Source: Rhodosorus marinus (Eukaryota; Rhodophyta; Stylonematophyceae; Stylonematales; Stylonemataceae). Taken from it: a stretch of 64,000 nucleotides of DNA. How positions within the stretch are numbered: the first letter of the stretch is position 1; each line of letters opens with the position of its first letter. A program made the position numbers and the translations under genes. Shown here piece after piece: positions 7,739-18,131 of this stretch. The notes below the pieces were generated by a model. That model had not been told where the DNA came from. It did not search any database and worked only from the letters and a program-made list of their open reading frames with translations. Where the stretch lies: positions 1,054,001-1,118,000 of the forward strand of contig JAMWBK010000012.1 of the NCBI GenBank assembly GCA_029953675.1, given 5' to 3'.

Positions 7739-10700
7739 ATGAGCTATCACAAAATGCCGCATTTTCTCAAGGTTGGGACGGTAGCATTGTTGGCGTGGCT
7801 GTTCGTTGCCGTAAGCGCTTCGGATAGTGACGTATGCTCCGGATGGGGTTTCTCGTCCACTATGTGTCAGATGGCGCAGGACGTATCAGCAAATTTTGTC
7901 GATGGGGAACCTTCGAAACCGTTTTCGATCTATGCACCATTTTTCTACATCATCGATTTGACCGATGCAAGAACGACCACGACGGACCTCTTTGGCACCG
8001 ATAGAGAGGTCATTGTTCACGGCTACTACATCGTGATCAAAGGAAAAGCTGGCGTGTCCGCCGCGATGCGAGGAACGAACATCACCATCGTCGCGACGGT
8101 TACTGAGATCGAAACGGATGGTGATTTTGAGGTCAATCTCAGTGGGACTGATACGACAAAGCTGCCACCACAAGCACCTTTGAAACCGGACACGGCAGAC
8201 CCTAAACCTGCGAATGGGCCAAGGCACTCGGCATCGGATAGAGACGGGGAAGTAGGTGAGAACGGTATTGAGGGCGACGTCGGGGTCGAGGGCAACGTGG
8301 GAGGAAATTTTATACTGGCTACGAAGTACCTGAATGTAGCAAGTCTGCAGGCTGGTGGGTACACGATGACTATACGAACTGACGGTGGCACCGGAGGTAT
8401 TGGTGGTGCTGGAGGTGACGGCGGTGACGGACAGACAGGGATCCCCGGAGTTCAATGTGGGTTGTCAGCGACTTGCTTCGGATCCACGTGTAAGAACAGC
8501 TGGAACAGAGATTGCCCTTCGAACCTTAGCGGCAGCTGGGTGACTTGCACTAAATACGCTCCTGGGGCTGGTGGAGGCGGTGGGAATGCGGCGAATGGTG
8601 GGCAAGGTGGGCCCGGTGGCGCACCGGGTTCGGTGCATATCTATTCAAACTATGCAATTGGTGTGAACGATAATGAGCTGAGTAACGACGAAGCTAAGAA
8701 CTTATTCGGTCACTCGTCAGAGAGCGGGGAGGGTGGTGTGGGGGGAGCACCAGGCAAGCCCGGCAACGGTGCGACCCAGCCTCTGCCATGTGTCTCTCAG
8801 GAGAAGGGGATAAACTATGTATTTGTGAACGACTACGAATACAGGACTACGAGCTACAACAAAGTTGCCGAACGCGGGGCTCAGGGTGGGGAGGCTGAAC
8901 AGGGTCCCGTCGGTGAGAAGCCACATAATGCACTGGACTTTTCTTTCCGCGCGACGATCGATGCCGAGGTAAAGGAGTGGGAAGAGAATACGAATGAGAG
9001 CCCGCAGGACTGGGTCTACGAGAACGCGCCTCAGCCAGAGGGGTACATCGACTACGGACTACAGCTGTCACAAAGTATGCTGGATGTCATGCAGTTCAAC
9101 GATGACGACAAACAGAACCAAAACGCGTACACCCTCATTGTGCTCACCGTGAGCGAGATGTTAGCCAACGCACAGAATCAAGCGAACGTGAGCTCGGATG
9201 AATCGGAGAAGAAACGACTGACTGCACTGGCGAGTCGAGCCGTTGGGATACTCCAGGGTGCAAACCAGGTCACGACATCTTCCGGTCGTCCGCTCAACGA
9301 GATCAGCACAATCAACTTTGAGACACTCCTCGACGACCTCGAGACACAACGCGAGCTCGGAGCTGTGCTTGAGGATTATTACTCGCACTATCGGCTTGCG
9401 GTTGATGACGCTGAGCTCTCCGCTGCGCTGATGGGAAACGCCACAACCAACGCTCACACCGGGATCCAAGCTCAATATAGAAAGCAAGTAGCAATTATGG
9501 AAGACATGCTCGCCTTGAACCGCTCGATCAGCGAGGTGGACCAAGCCATTGGCGGAATTTTTCTCGAGCTCACTGCTCAACAGGAGCTAATGGACGACTG
9601 CTGGGTCGAGGTGCAAAAACGGGCAAAGTTTCAGAGAGTCATGGGTTTCGTGATGTTCGGCCTCTCCGTCTTCGATATTGGATTCTCGCTCGTCAAGGGG
9701 CTCTCCAAGGCGGGACAGTGGGAAAAATCGGAAACGGCGAACGAGGCAATGAAATACTTTTACAGGGGTACTCAGGGATGGTCCTCCGGCAAGTTTCAAA
9801 CCTGGGGTCAGCTGTTCATTGACATCGAGGGGTTCTTCCCGAGCGCTGGAGAGACGCCGGACTGGTCAGAGTACGAGATAAGCCTCGAGGACATCATGGC
9901 AGATCTGTACGGTCTTCCTGGTGCCGACCCTGACGATCTCGCAGATCCACTGGAGAATATATATGACGCTGAGGACTATGACGACGCGGTGAGGCTTTCA
10001 GAAATGATGGACGTGGTTGATGTCAATTTCAACCGTCAGCGGATAGCCCTCGATAAGCAAGAGCTTAATGATTTCATATCATATATGAAGTCGTACTGCC
10101 ATGCCTCAGCGGGGGATTTTATCCGCACGTACAACAAGATGGAAATGTGGGCGAACCAGAAGGCTGACCTCCTCGCTCTGTATTCGGCATACTTCTCCTT
10201 CCTGAAGGAGGTGACTGCACAGAAATTGTACCTTCAGAACCTCGTGGTGGAACTCCAATTGGAGTTGCAGAACAACATGGTCAATCCCGCTGCACCCGCA
10301 GTCAAGGCTGCACACGCGTCGACCTACAACATACTCCTCCAGGACTTCCACCGCAGCTTGGAGACGGTATTCCTCGCCAGGGAGTACCTCATGATGGGAT
10401 CTAGCAGCAGCTTGGACATGATTAGCTTGTCTAACTGTCGATGGGAGACCAACCTTTTCGATGCAACGAGCAACCTCTACTTTGCGTGCTCAGCGGGTGC
10501 GATTGCTGAGCTACGCAAGTCGCTGATGAGATGGTATGAGGAGACGTACACCAGCCACCAGCAGATGGAGTACGGTTCATACTGGGGCCCCTTTGAAATC
10601 AATGCGCAGGAGGTCGGGGTAGATGTTTGGAATGAGTTTAAGGAGACTGGGATCCTCAACTTTTGTGTGGATCCATCGCATCCAGCGTTCAATGTCTTGC

Positions 10701-11599
10701 CGGACCTCGGTGGTCCCTACTTCTTCCCTCTGATATCCATGGACGAAATGTACATTGTTTACGACGGCGTCGCGGATCATGTGGAACCGGTCATAGACAT
10801 AACTCACAAAGGTACCGCGGGAGTTGTCCGGATGGCCGAGGGTAGCACAGAAGATGAGTTGTTCCTCATGAAGAGGTTCGCGCATGCAAATCGATCGAGT
10901 ACGTTCATGTACTTTGGTGATGGGCCTAACAACGATGAGCTGAGCATGAAGGCATGGATGAGGTCCGACTACATCAGACAGAAGGCGGCCTTCTCCCGAG
11001 AGAAGTTCATTGATATCAGCCCTTTCAGCAACTATTTGTTGGAGGGGAGGAGGCAGGATATCGACGGGATTACCAACATTCGAATTTACTTCACAGGGTC
11101 CTTCGTCAAGCCGAATACTGCACATACGCTGGATGCGACCGTGCCACTCATGTGCACCTCTTTCGACGACGGATCCGGACCTCCTTCGCCTACTGCATCG
11201 CCTGAACCGGAGTTGGCCTTAAGTTCAGACGATGCAACCCCCGCGAGTTGCGAGGAGCTCCAAATTTCATCCGAGCTTAGGGAAGTCTTTGTGGAAAGCC
11301 AGGGCATGGTTCTACAGTGCGAAATTACTGTGGAGATAAGCGACTCCGCCAGGAATCTCTCTTTGGCACTCCCGAAAGAGATGGAGATCTCGTGGGAGTG
11401 GCAACAGAAGAGCAAGCACATACTCTGGGACTGTCCAAATGGTCTTATGTTAGCCTCAAGCAAATATGAGGCTGTGTTTTCCTTCGGAAAGCAAACCCTT
11501 GCCAGCTCCGAAAAGGCCCAAGTCAACGCAGTTGATTCCAACTCATGCCCGGAGAACATCAGGATCATTAAGGTAAACTTTAAGGAGTGTCTTTACTAA
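7739..11599 (+). CDS. Large secreted protein: glycine-rich/collagen-like region plus long helical region with a central hydrophobic segment
   Basis: A protein of 1286 residues in one uninterrupted frame. The N terminus has a signal peptide (hydrophobic TVALLAWLFVAVSAS); a second Met at residue 6 could also initiate. Residues about 170-400 contain glycine-rich stretches, including seven collagen-like G-x-x triplets (GEVGENGIEGDVGVEGNVGG) and later GGxGGxGG runs. Residues about 435-890 are rich in heptad-like Leu, Ala, Gln and Glu and look predominantly helical. They are interrupted near 633-655 by a strongly hydrophobic stretch (GFVMFGLSVFDIGFSLV). The C-terminal 390 residues are mixed, with paired cysteines and a Pro/Ser linker. 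I do not recognise the family. A helical hairpin with a hydrophobic tip is seen in alpha-helical membrane-inserting proteins, but also in unrelated scaffolds, so a structural matrix role is equally possible. Confidence 0.85.
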   Translation: MSYHKMPHFLKVGTVALLAWLFVAVSASDSDVCSGWGFSSTMCQMAQDVSANFVDGEPSKPFSIYAPFFYIIDLTDARTTTTDLFGTDREVIVHGYYIVIKGKAGVSAAMRGTNITIVATVTEIETDGDFEVNLSGTDTTKLPPQAPLKPDTADPKPANGPRHSASDRDGEVGENGIEGDVGVEGNVGGNFILATKYLNVASLQAGGYTMTIRTDGGTGGIGGAGGDGGDGQTGIPGVQCGLSATCFGSTCKNSWNRDCPSNLSGSWVTCTKYAPGAGGGGGNAANGGQGGPGGAPGSVHIYSNYAIGVNDNELSNDEAKNLFGHSSESGEGGVGGAPGKPGNGATQPLPCVSQEKGINYVFVNDYEYRTTSYNKVAERGAQGGEAEQGPVGEKPHNALDFSFRATIDAEVKEWEENTNESPQDWVYENAPQPEGYIDYGLQLSQSMLDVMQFNDDDKQNQNAYTLIVLTVSEMLANAQNQANVSSDESEKKRLTALASRAVGILQGANQVTTSSGRPLNEISTINFETLLDDLETQRELGAVLEDYYSHYRLAVDDAELSAALMGNATTNAHTGIQAQYRKQVAIMEDMLALNRSISEVDQAIGGIFLELTAQQELMDDCWVEVQKRAKFQRVMGFVMFGLSVFDIGFSLVKGLSKAGQWEKSETANEAMKYFYRGTQGWSSGKFQTWGQLFIDIEGFFPSAGETPDWSEYEISLEDIMADLYGLPGADPDDLADPLENIYDAEDYDDAVRLSEMMDVVDVNFNRQRIALDKQELNDFISYMKSYCHASAGDFIRTYNKMEMWANQKADLLALYSAYFSFLKEVTAQKLYLQNLVVELQLELQNNMVNPAAPAVKAAHASTYNILLQDFHRSLETVFLAREYLMMGSSSSLDMISLSNCRWETNLFDATSNLYFACSAGAIAELRKSLMRWYEETYTSHQQMEYGSYWGPFEINAQEVGVDVWNEFKETGILNFCVDPSHPAFNVLPDLGGPYFFPLISMDEMYIVYDGVADHVEPVIDITHKGTAGVVRMAEGSTEDELFLMKRFAHANRSSTFMYFGDGPNNDELSMKAWMRSDYIRQKAAFSREKFIDISPFSNYLLEGRRQDIDGITNIRIYFTGSFVKPNTAHTLDATVPLMCTSFDDGSGPPSPTASPEPELALSSDDATPASCEELQISSELREVFVESQGMVLQCEITVEISDSARNLSLALPKEMEISWEWQQKSKHILWDCPNGLMLASSKYEAVFSFGKQTLASSEKAQVNAVDSNSCPENIRIIKVNFKECLY

Positions 11600-11784
11600 C
11601 TGGGAATTTTGGAAGTATGAAGAAGGGGTTGGCACTCCCACCGAGGGCCGTCTACAGAAACAAATGCCAGTATAAGAAAGTATACCTATTATGATTTTTT
11701 ATCAAAACGTTGCAAAATATTTTGACTTTCCCTTCCATGACCTGAGCCAGGTTGGCCCTCCCCCCTTGAATAAAACTTTTTGTG

Positions 11785-12895
11785 CACATATGCTGAGCGT
11801 CTGGTGGCAGCGTCGGAGACGAGGAGATCTGCGATACAGCGGGGCAGCGCCGTGTCCGAGACCGATCTTGGCAGTTCCGATTCCACCAGAACCGTGTCCC
11901 CGACCCGAGTCAAACATTCGCTGAGGATGTACTACGAAGAGAGTGTGACGCCTCGTACGAAGACCACTCAACAGTCCGTATGAACCCAAGAAGTGGTTGC
12001 CACAAGCGTCAATCCGCCTCTCACATCCCTGACAGAAAGACGGCCGATTAGAGTGCCACGGAGCTTGTGGCAAACCCAGGTAGATCCGCGCTGCACAGCG
12101 AAACTGGAAGGGGCATCATTTGACGGTGACCCAGTGACGAAGTTAGAGTGGTCAACCACAAGTGCGATAGATGGCCTCCCATGCCACGGAGGCGAGCGGC
12201 ATGGGTAGGCGGTGTGAGGGGAGAGTTGAGCAAAATTGCTTGAGCGGCACTGTCTTGGCCCCAGGTGAGGCTATGTTGAATCACATCTGTGCGCGCGCTC
12301 CACAATCGACTCAGGCCCAGGCAATCTGGAACAGGTGACCCGGGGCTGGCTTCCCCTTCGTCTGCGAGTACTCTCTCGATGGGAGAGTCCTCGATGGCCT
12401 CAGTACGTCCCCCTAACAGCTCCCTCTAGGAGCGAAAACTCGATCGATTCTCGTCCGGCACGGCGTTGCACCTACTGAACGCCTGTTGCGGAGCATCATA
12501 GATACTCGAAAGCGTGGGAAGGGTCACGGGGTCCTCTGTAGTCAGTGCTCTAGCCAGAAGGCAGGCACTTCGCATCCGAAAGGTCACCAAGGTACGAAGC
12601 GCGGTGACCCAGGAGGCGACCGCCACAGGCGAGCATACGAGGCCTTGGTCTGCCACGCCAAATCCGCCTAATCGCAACGGTAGAGCGATCTGGGCACGAA
12701 TTAAGTCCCTGTCGGGAGCAGATTCAACATCCAGGGGTTCGATCCAAGAGCGTGCCCCCGTGTTTTAGCATGCTCTCGTCGGCCTTGGCTGCGATCCACG
12801 AGCCTCAACGTGGTAGAAGGCTGCGCAGCCAGTAATTCAGACGGGCACCGGCACAAAAGCGGGAAAGCAGGCATGCCGATTGCAGCATGCGGGCG
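11785..12895 (-). mobile_element. LINE-A fragment lacking its 3' end
   Basis: The minus strand encodes the thumb region (LGGFGVADQGLVCSPVAVASW), the CQGCERRIDACGNHFLGS zinc knuckle and the start of the RLE-like domain (RCIADL), with several frameshifts. The copy stops at the CATATG site inside the RLE region, so the 3' UTR is missing. A normal LINE insertion loses its 5' end, so this copy was cut later. Only 186 bp separate its left end from the stop codon of the glycine-rich protein gene. Confidence 0.85.
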
Positions 12896-12904
12896 TGCTA
12901 GCCG

Positions 12905-13010
12905 CTCATATTTTACTGGCTTTATAAATAGCCTGATGCGCTACGACGTCCTGTGAGACCGTCCCTCTTCCCGGGAAAGACTGGCCATGCTCTCAGCGTA
13001 CCGTTAGACG
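12905..13010 (-). mobile_element. Second, internally deleted LINE-A 3' remnant
   Basis: The reverse complement shows the AERRYAES-type coding stretch (ACGGTACGCTGAGAGCATGG) joined by deletion to the 3' UTR (TAGCGCATCAGGCTATTTAT) and an AAAGCCAGTAAAAT tail. It is independent of the fragment at 11785-12895 and in the same orientation. Confidence 0.55.
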
Positions 13011-13150
13011 TGGTTGGAATAAAAGGACAGGCTAGAGGATCTACGACACTCGTACACGGGGTTTTGTTCACGGATAGAACAACCCCAAAATTCATTCATT
13101 ATTAAGGACGCATTATTATTTATTGAATGAAGCTGTTAATGTCCTAAAAA

Positions 13151-15763
13151 TCAGCGGAAAATGTCGTCAAAGACGTCGACAAAGTCATTCGCCACATCCT
13201 CTGCGCCATCCGCAAAGTCATTCGCTGCGTCCTCGACACCATCGGCAAAGTCATTCGCTGCGTCCTCGACACCATCGGCAAAGTCATTCGCTATGTCTTC
13301 TACATCCTCTGCAAAGTCGATCAGGTCCTCTATAGCATCCTCAGCGATTTTCGTGAGAACTTCCGTACATTGGGTAAGGGCTTCTTCGCTAGAGTCGATC
13401 GCTCCCTTCGCGAATGAGGCAATCTTCTCTCCAGTTTGAATGGCTGCAATACCGATCGGCGAGTCCGCTATGGCCACAAAGAAGTCTTCTGCCTTGCTGA
13501 TAATCCACCTGATCCCGTCCGCCACGGCGTCGATGATGGCCGTGAAGAACTGAGAGAGACCATCTACCTCCAGGTTGAACCCGAACTTGAGATGCACAAA
13601 GTCATACACAGCCGTCACAGTGATGGATACTCCAAGCTTGAAGGTAATGCTCAGACGAACTTCCTCCGTGTTGACGAGGAATCCGTATTTCATACCTGCG
13701 GAGTCTCCGGTGTCGATATTATCCAACAGCTCCGACGCCTTGGGAAGCCCCAAATCTGCAAGCCAACCGAGCTCGTCCAGAACTCCCTCGATGTCCTCAA
13801 GGAGCGCCTTGCCAACGTTGATGATCTGCGCAAGTATCGAAGAGTTGTCCTCGGCGTAGAGATAGATGCCAGCAGGAGCTACAGAGCCGTCAGACAGAGA
13901 CGTTTCATTCGTCGTCATAAACGCGGAGAATTGGCCGATCTCCATGTCCACCAAATCGGGAAGAACTCCATAGGTGATCTCGTTCAGTGTAAGGTCGTAC
14001 TTGAGCTCTCCAGTGACAAGCATCGAGAATCCAAGCGAGGCAGCGAAATCCAGAATGTCCTGGCCAGCTTCCTCAACGCTGCTCGCGCTGACAAGCTCGT
14101 TGAATACGGACGGGTCCGCCATAACCCGCACGGTTCTACGGAAATTCCCGTGGAGAGAAAAGACGTCCGGAAGGTAGAATTTATCTGCGCCGATGTCGAT
14201 CTCCACCTGATCAAAGTAGGTGCCTGGCATCTCGACCTGCGTCAGGCCATTCTTCGTGAAGATATCTGCCTTCTGAACGAAAGAGTTGGAGAGCGACATG
14301 CCCACTCCTACGCTATCGAGTCCCAGCTCCGCGGCCTTGGCGACGATGGAAGAGAGTCCTGCGGTGGATGCCAAAGCAGCACCGTTCCCAGCAATGCACG
14401 AGATTGTAGAAGAGCTCATGGTAAGGGCGAAGCTGGGAACACCATCTTCCATGCTGAAAGCTACGCACATCGACACGAGAGCCAGAGGATCGACTAGAGG
14501 GCATAATGCGGGAATGTTTGGGATACTGAAAGACATGAGAGACCACGTTCCATCATCTCCTAGGGGAAGAACATCACACCCAGTGCTGCCAAGTCCTTCG
14601 TCATGAGCCTCGGCAATGTCGACTCCCAAGAAATCTCCAAGACATACGGCGGCGTCCGTTACATCCGAGGTGCCCGTGAACGTGTCGAGCATCGTTGTGA
14701 TATCGTCAACGATCTTCTCTACTACAGCAGAGATCGTCGTCTTGATCGGTCCTGCGTTCCCGAGCATTGCTTCAACACCTTTCGGGAGCAAGTCACCCAG
14801 TTCCATGAGCGTTGCGCACTCTCCCTCCGAAGAAGAAGACGACGGCAAGCTTAGCTCCGAAAAAACTCCGGCGGGCGTACAGTTGGTCTCACAGATACTG
14901 CAGTTGCCGCTGAAGTCGATCTTTGCGGTTCCTTCATCTGTCAACGCCGTCCCAAACTCTTCGACGTCCACACACGCGCCGTTGCTCATGCACATGTTGG
15001 CGCTGCTACTACAACACGCACAGTCACCGTCGGCGTCAAAGTAAGCCGTCGCGAAGGCCCCGCATTCGCATACTTTACTTTCTTCAGTCACCGTCTCCTC
15101 CTCCTCGCTCTTGCAGCTAAGACCCATTTTGCACACCGCTACGTCAAACCACCACCACTTTCTGTCGAGCAAGAAATTCTCACAATCATCGTCCTCCCCA
15201 TTCGGTTCCATCATGGCCTTCGTGGTCTTTCTATTATCAACATCAACAACAGCATACGCCATGAGGTTCAGCTGGTCATCACAACAGAATCCATCGTCCG
15301 ATGGAATCTCATCGGGGCATATTTGAACGTTTAGGCTTTTCACTTTTCGATTTTTCTTCGATGACTCGGACTTGTGCGGCTTGTAACACCCTCTCCCCAC
15401 TGACCGTTTCTGCTTTCTCGATTCGACTTCAAGGTGATTCTTGCCTGGTCCATCAATCTCATGACCATACACAGCCGCTTTCACCCGCTTCAGCCGGACC
15501 TTCTCGTGAGTAGATTGGAAGCTCACGTTGACGCATTTTGCCCCGTCGTCGTTCACAATATTCTTAGTGCAGACAGTTCCTACGACGTATTTTTTTGTGC
15601 TCACCGTCAAATCACGACAAGTCTCCTCAAACTCAAAGGTAGGTGCAAGACTATCAGCAGAACAGTAGAGGGCGTGCTTGGGTTTTTGAATCGTAGGCAA
15701 TTCCCGCGCTACGATCTGCAGAGCGAGAACCACAAACAACCACACCATGTTGAAGCGTGCCAT
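13151..15763 (-). CDS. Secreted cysteine-rich protein sharing the N-terminal domain of the RTX protein
   Basis: A protein of 870 residues. The signal peptide (MVWLFVVLALQIVA core) supports the start at 15763 or the in-frame Met at residue 6. Residues about 30-215 are a cysteine-rich domain aligning with the RTX protein at 484-1818: FEETC, GTVCT, KCVNV, an LKRVKAAVY segment, ICPDEI, CC, then C-x-MGLSC. A second Cys cluster at about 230-300 (CECG...CACC...CSICETNC) resembles small disulfide or EGF-like modules. The middle (about 320-720) is probably beta-rich with aliphatic stretches. The last 55 residues are 11-residue repeats of the VEDAANDFADG type, an acidic amphipathic helix. No enzyme motif is seen. 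No convincing TATA box was found; AATAAAAT about 120 bp upstream is the nearest candidate. Function unknown, probably extracellular. Confidence 0.85.
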   Translation of the reverse strand: MARFNMVWLFVVLALQIVARELPTIQKPKHALYCSADSLAPTFEFEETCRDLTVSTKKYVVGTVCTKNIVNDDGAKCVNVSFQSTHEKVRLKRVKAAVYGHEIDGPGKNHLEVESRKQKRSVGRGCYKPHKSESSKKNRKVKSLNVQICPDEIPSDDGFCCDDQLNLMAYAVVDVDNRKTTKAMMEPNGEDDDCENFLLDRKWWWFDVAVCKMGLSCKSEEEETVTEESKVCECGAFATAYFDADGDCACCSSSANMCMSNGACVDVEEFGTALTDEGTAKIDFSGNCSICETNCTPAGVFSELSLPSSSSSEGECATLMELGDLLPKGVEAMLGNAGPIKTTISAVVEKIVDDITTMLDTFTGTSDVTDAAVCLGDFLGVDIAEAHDEGLGSTGCDVLPLGDDGTWSLMSFSIPNIPALCPLVDPLALVSMCVAFSMEDGVPSFALTMSSSTISCIAGNGAALASTAGLSSIVAKAAELGLDSVGVGMSLSNSFVQKADIFTKNGLTQVEMPGTYFDQVEIDIGADKFYLPDVFSLHGNFRRTVRVMADPSVFNELVSASSVEEAGQDILDFAASLGFSMLVTGELKYDLTLNEITYGVLPDLVDMEIGQFSAFMTTNETSLSDGSVAPAGIYLYAEDNSSILAQIINVGKALLEDIEGVLDELGWLADLGLPKASELLDNIDTGDSAGMKYGFLVNTEEVRLSITFKLGVSITVTAVYDFVHLKFGFNLEVDGLSQFFTAIIDAVADGIRWIISKAEDFFVAIADSPIGIAAIQTGEKIASFAKGAIDSSEEALTQCTEVLTKIAEDAIEDLIDFAEDVEDIANDFADGVEDAANDFADGVEDAANDFADGAEDVANDFVDVFDDIFR
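13170..13330 (-). repeat. 33-bp tandem repeat encoding the acidic helical C terminus
   Basis: Four units begin at AAAGTCATTCG (13181, 13214, 13247 and 13280), exactly 33 bp apart, with a degenerate fifth near 13313. Each unit encodes 11 residues of the form (V/A)ED(A/V)ANDFADG. The period preserves the frame and fits an 11-residue amphipathic helical repeat. Confidence 0.85.
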
Positions 15764-15789
15764 GATAATAATCCGTCGAGAAGTCTACG

Positions 15790-15839
15790 TCTAACCTTCA
15801 GCTTGGCCCTTGCCTGCGTCTAACCTTCAGCTTGTCCCC
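15790..15839. repeat. Short tandem duplication in the 5' region of the cysteine-rich gene
   Basis: GTCTAACCTTCAGCTTG occurs twice about 29 bp apart, 30-75 bp upstream of the minus-strand start codon at 15763. It lies in the expected 5' UTR or core promoter. Confidence 0.55.
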
Positions 15840-16800
15840 TCTGCAGTTCTCGCTAGATGAACGTACCCTCCTCATCGTCATTTTATTCTCCTCTCTCATC
15901 TCAAAGGAAAGAACGAAAAGAGTTGAGGAAGGAGGAAAAATGTATTGAAACACTTCTGCTCAATTTTCACACTCCAGGCGTTCGAATACGGCATCAATGA
16001 TGGCCAACATCGTTGGCCCTGCATTGCTCCACCAAAAAAAAGAAAGCATTCCTTGAGTTGTTTGTTTTTTTTGCCCTTAGTTTTGATTAACATTACACTC
16101 CAAAAGTCATAGTTCCCTTAGGGGTTCTAAGGATGAAGGATCCGAGATGTCGATAGCGCCGTACAAAAAGAAACTTTTGATTGTAAGCCAAAACTAACCA
16201 CCACCACCACCACCACCACCACCACCACCATCGCCACCATCACAATTGTAAGAGCCAAGACCAAGAAAACAACAACATTGTAAGACAATGATCATTTCAG
16301 CTGAAACACTTCGCTCCCTTGATGAATGAATTGGTTTAATCCCTTGATGATACCCTTTTTGAAAAGCTGCGTTCTGTTTGCGTCTGTGCTACGGTGACTT
16401 TGTCTCAGACGTTCTTTCTGGTAATGGCTTAACGCAACATCCAAACTGGACACCGGCGACACTCGTCGCTACATTAAAAAACAGTTGCATCGCCTACATC
16501 CACAATTGGAGACTACCCCTGTAAACTATCAGTGTTGTGTAAAAACCATCAAGCGTAAGATTACGGCGTTCTTGGAGTGGAACGGCCTCGAGCATCAAAA
16601 AAAAAAGGAAAACGATCACAGCAGACTCCCAACGAGCTCCTAAAAACATCAACCCTCTGGTAGCTCGTTCTCGCCGCTGGATGCCGGAACGTCCATATTT
16701 CCAAACCCCAAAAAGCATTCCAAAACTCCAGCAGCAGGCGAGCGTTGATTTAAAAAGATTTCGAAATGGATATTGGAGTCGAGCACAGAGGATTTCATAG
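15840..16800. other. Gene-free stretch with an (ACC)n microsatellite
   Basis: No convincing gene. The main feature is a CCA/ACC trinucleotide repeat at 16197-16242. A GATGAATGAATTGGTTTAATC motif near 16320 resembles the extreme 3' end of LINE-C on the minus strand, without further LINE sequence. Confidence 0.5.
16197..16242 (+). repeat. (ACC)n microsatellite
   Basis: A run of ACC/CCA triplets, perfect for about 30 bp and interrupted by one TCG towards the right end. It is not in a credible reading frame. Confidence 0.9.
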
Positions 16801-16805
16801 CAGAT

Positions 16806-17215
16806 GTCGAAGCAGCAGCTAATAATAGAAGTCCTGTGGGCTGCTGGGCTTCCCGTTGATGCACAAGTCGAAAGATATGGCTTGGAAGGTTGTTTCGCTC
16901 ACAAGATCCGCAAAAAACCAGTTGATGTGTTGTCCGGGTAGAATACACCCTCCAATAAGGTTATGCAGGACAAAAAAAGAGAATAAACAATCTCTTGGGG
17001 GTCGAAGCAGCAGCCAATAGTAGGAATCTACCACCCTGTTTGTTGCATTGATGGACAGGTGTGGCTACCTGGGTGCGTCGCTTGCAAATTTAACAGATTC
17101 GTATTATAAACCCGGCAAAAAACCAGTTACTGTGTCCTCCTGGTTTCTGTCCAGGTTAGAACGGGCTCCAATGAAGTCGTAAAGAACACACAACTCGCAT
17201 AAATAATCTTCTTTG
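16806..17215. repeat. Two tandem units of about 195-205 bp, non-coding
   Basis: TCGAAGCAGCAGC at 16807 recurs at 17002; AAAAAACCAGTT at 16913 recurs near 17118; AATAAACAATCT and AAATAATCT close the two units. The sequence between the landmarks has diverged. The remaining stretch to about 17950 shows nothing recognisable. Confidence 0.6.
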
Positions 17216-17956
17216 GGTCGTCATTCTCATGGACGTGTAATCTCCGTGAGTCTTGTACCCGGAACCGCTCGTCTATATCAACGGTCGGAGATTCCCCATA
17301 TGACCCACTGTTCATCGAAATGAGTCTTGAAGTTTGCAAAGCTTCTAGCGAGGAATTTCCAGGTTTGGATCAGGTGTAAACACAAAAGTAAGAAAAGGGA
17401 CCTGCACGAAAACAAAGAAAATCCTGGAAGCAGGGCTATGCCACCCCGAGAGGAAGCAAATGCCAAACATGGCGTAATACAAACTGAAACGGTTTACTCC
17501 AATTTTCTCTTCTATCGCTAGGGATGCGCAAGAAGAGCAAGGTAGGCCATGCTAAGGAGCGCGAGAAGACGCACTAAGGAAAGCACCTCCGCGTGTCCAT
17601 TGTGGTTGGATAGCGATCCAGTGTGGATCGCACTAAGCGCGCCTGGTCCAGAATGCTTCTATTCCAGCGCCAAGATCCTCACGGAACGAAAGAATCAAAT
17701 AGTTGGGTCTTTTATAGAACCGCAAGAGCCCATCGCCCCCGTCCTCCATGCTTTAGCTTTACTCGGAGTGAGCCATGAAATGAGCGGGTCTTAACGCGCA
17801 GTCGTCGCCAACTGAAAGTAAAAAGTACGGGAGATTCTCCTCGGTGCCTTTCTTCTGTAGACCGCCAATCGTGAGGTGCTTCCAGAACAGAATGTGCCAA
17901 AAAATGCAATTTTGCCCATCGCCGCACCTCTGATAATGTTCTATAATTCAACATCG

Positions 17957-18131
17957 CTTTGATGTTGGAACGCCCTGACCGTCTTCAATCGTTGTTTACC
18001 CGCTTAAGTTTCCTGCTGTGGCGCATGAATGCCGCTTTGATGTTGGAGGCGCGAGTACTTCGCCGCGCTTAGTCTTTTTTTCCCCTCGGGGTTTTTTTTT
18101 TCAGCCTCCGATTAAACCATTCGTTCGTTCG
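17957..18131 (+). mobile_element. LINE-C 3'-end copy ending in (TTCG)n
   Basis: The last ORF2 codons (LQSLFTRLSFLLWRMNAALMLEA type) and the 3' UTR match the 3' end of the complete LINE-C at 54309-59057 almost exactly. The copy ends in GATTAAACCATTCGTTCGTT. The next LINE-C fragment starts directly at this tail. Confidence 0.85.

Noticed and set aside
12718-12745. TTCGATCC-like motif as a tRNA B box
   Set aside because: It lies in antisense LINE-A coding sequence with no matching acceptor or anticodon arms.
13436-14497. 353-residue plus-strand frame opposite the 870-residue protein
   Set aside because: It is the antisense shadow of the minus-strand gene; no motif or signal, and the minus strand has signal peptide, Cys pattern and periodic repeats.
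16197-16242. (ACC)n tract as a CRISPR-like or coding repeat
   Set aside because: It is a plain trinucleotide microsatellite without spacers or an open reading frame.
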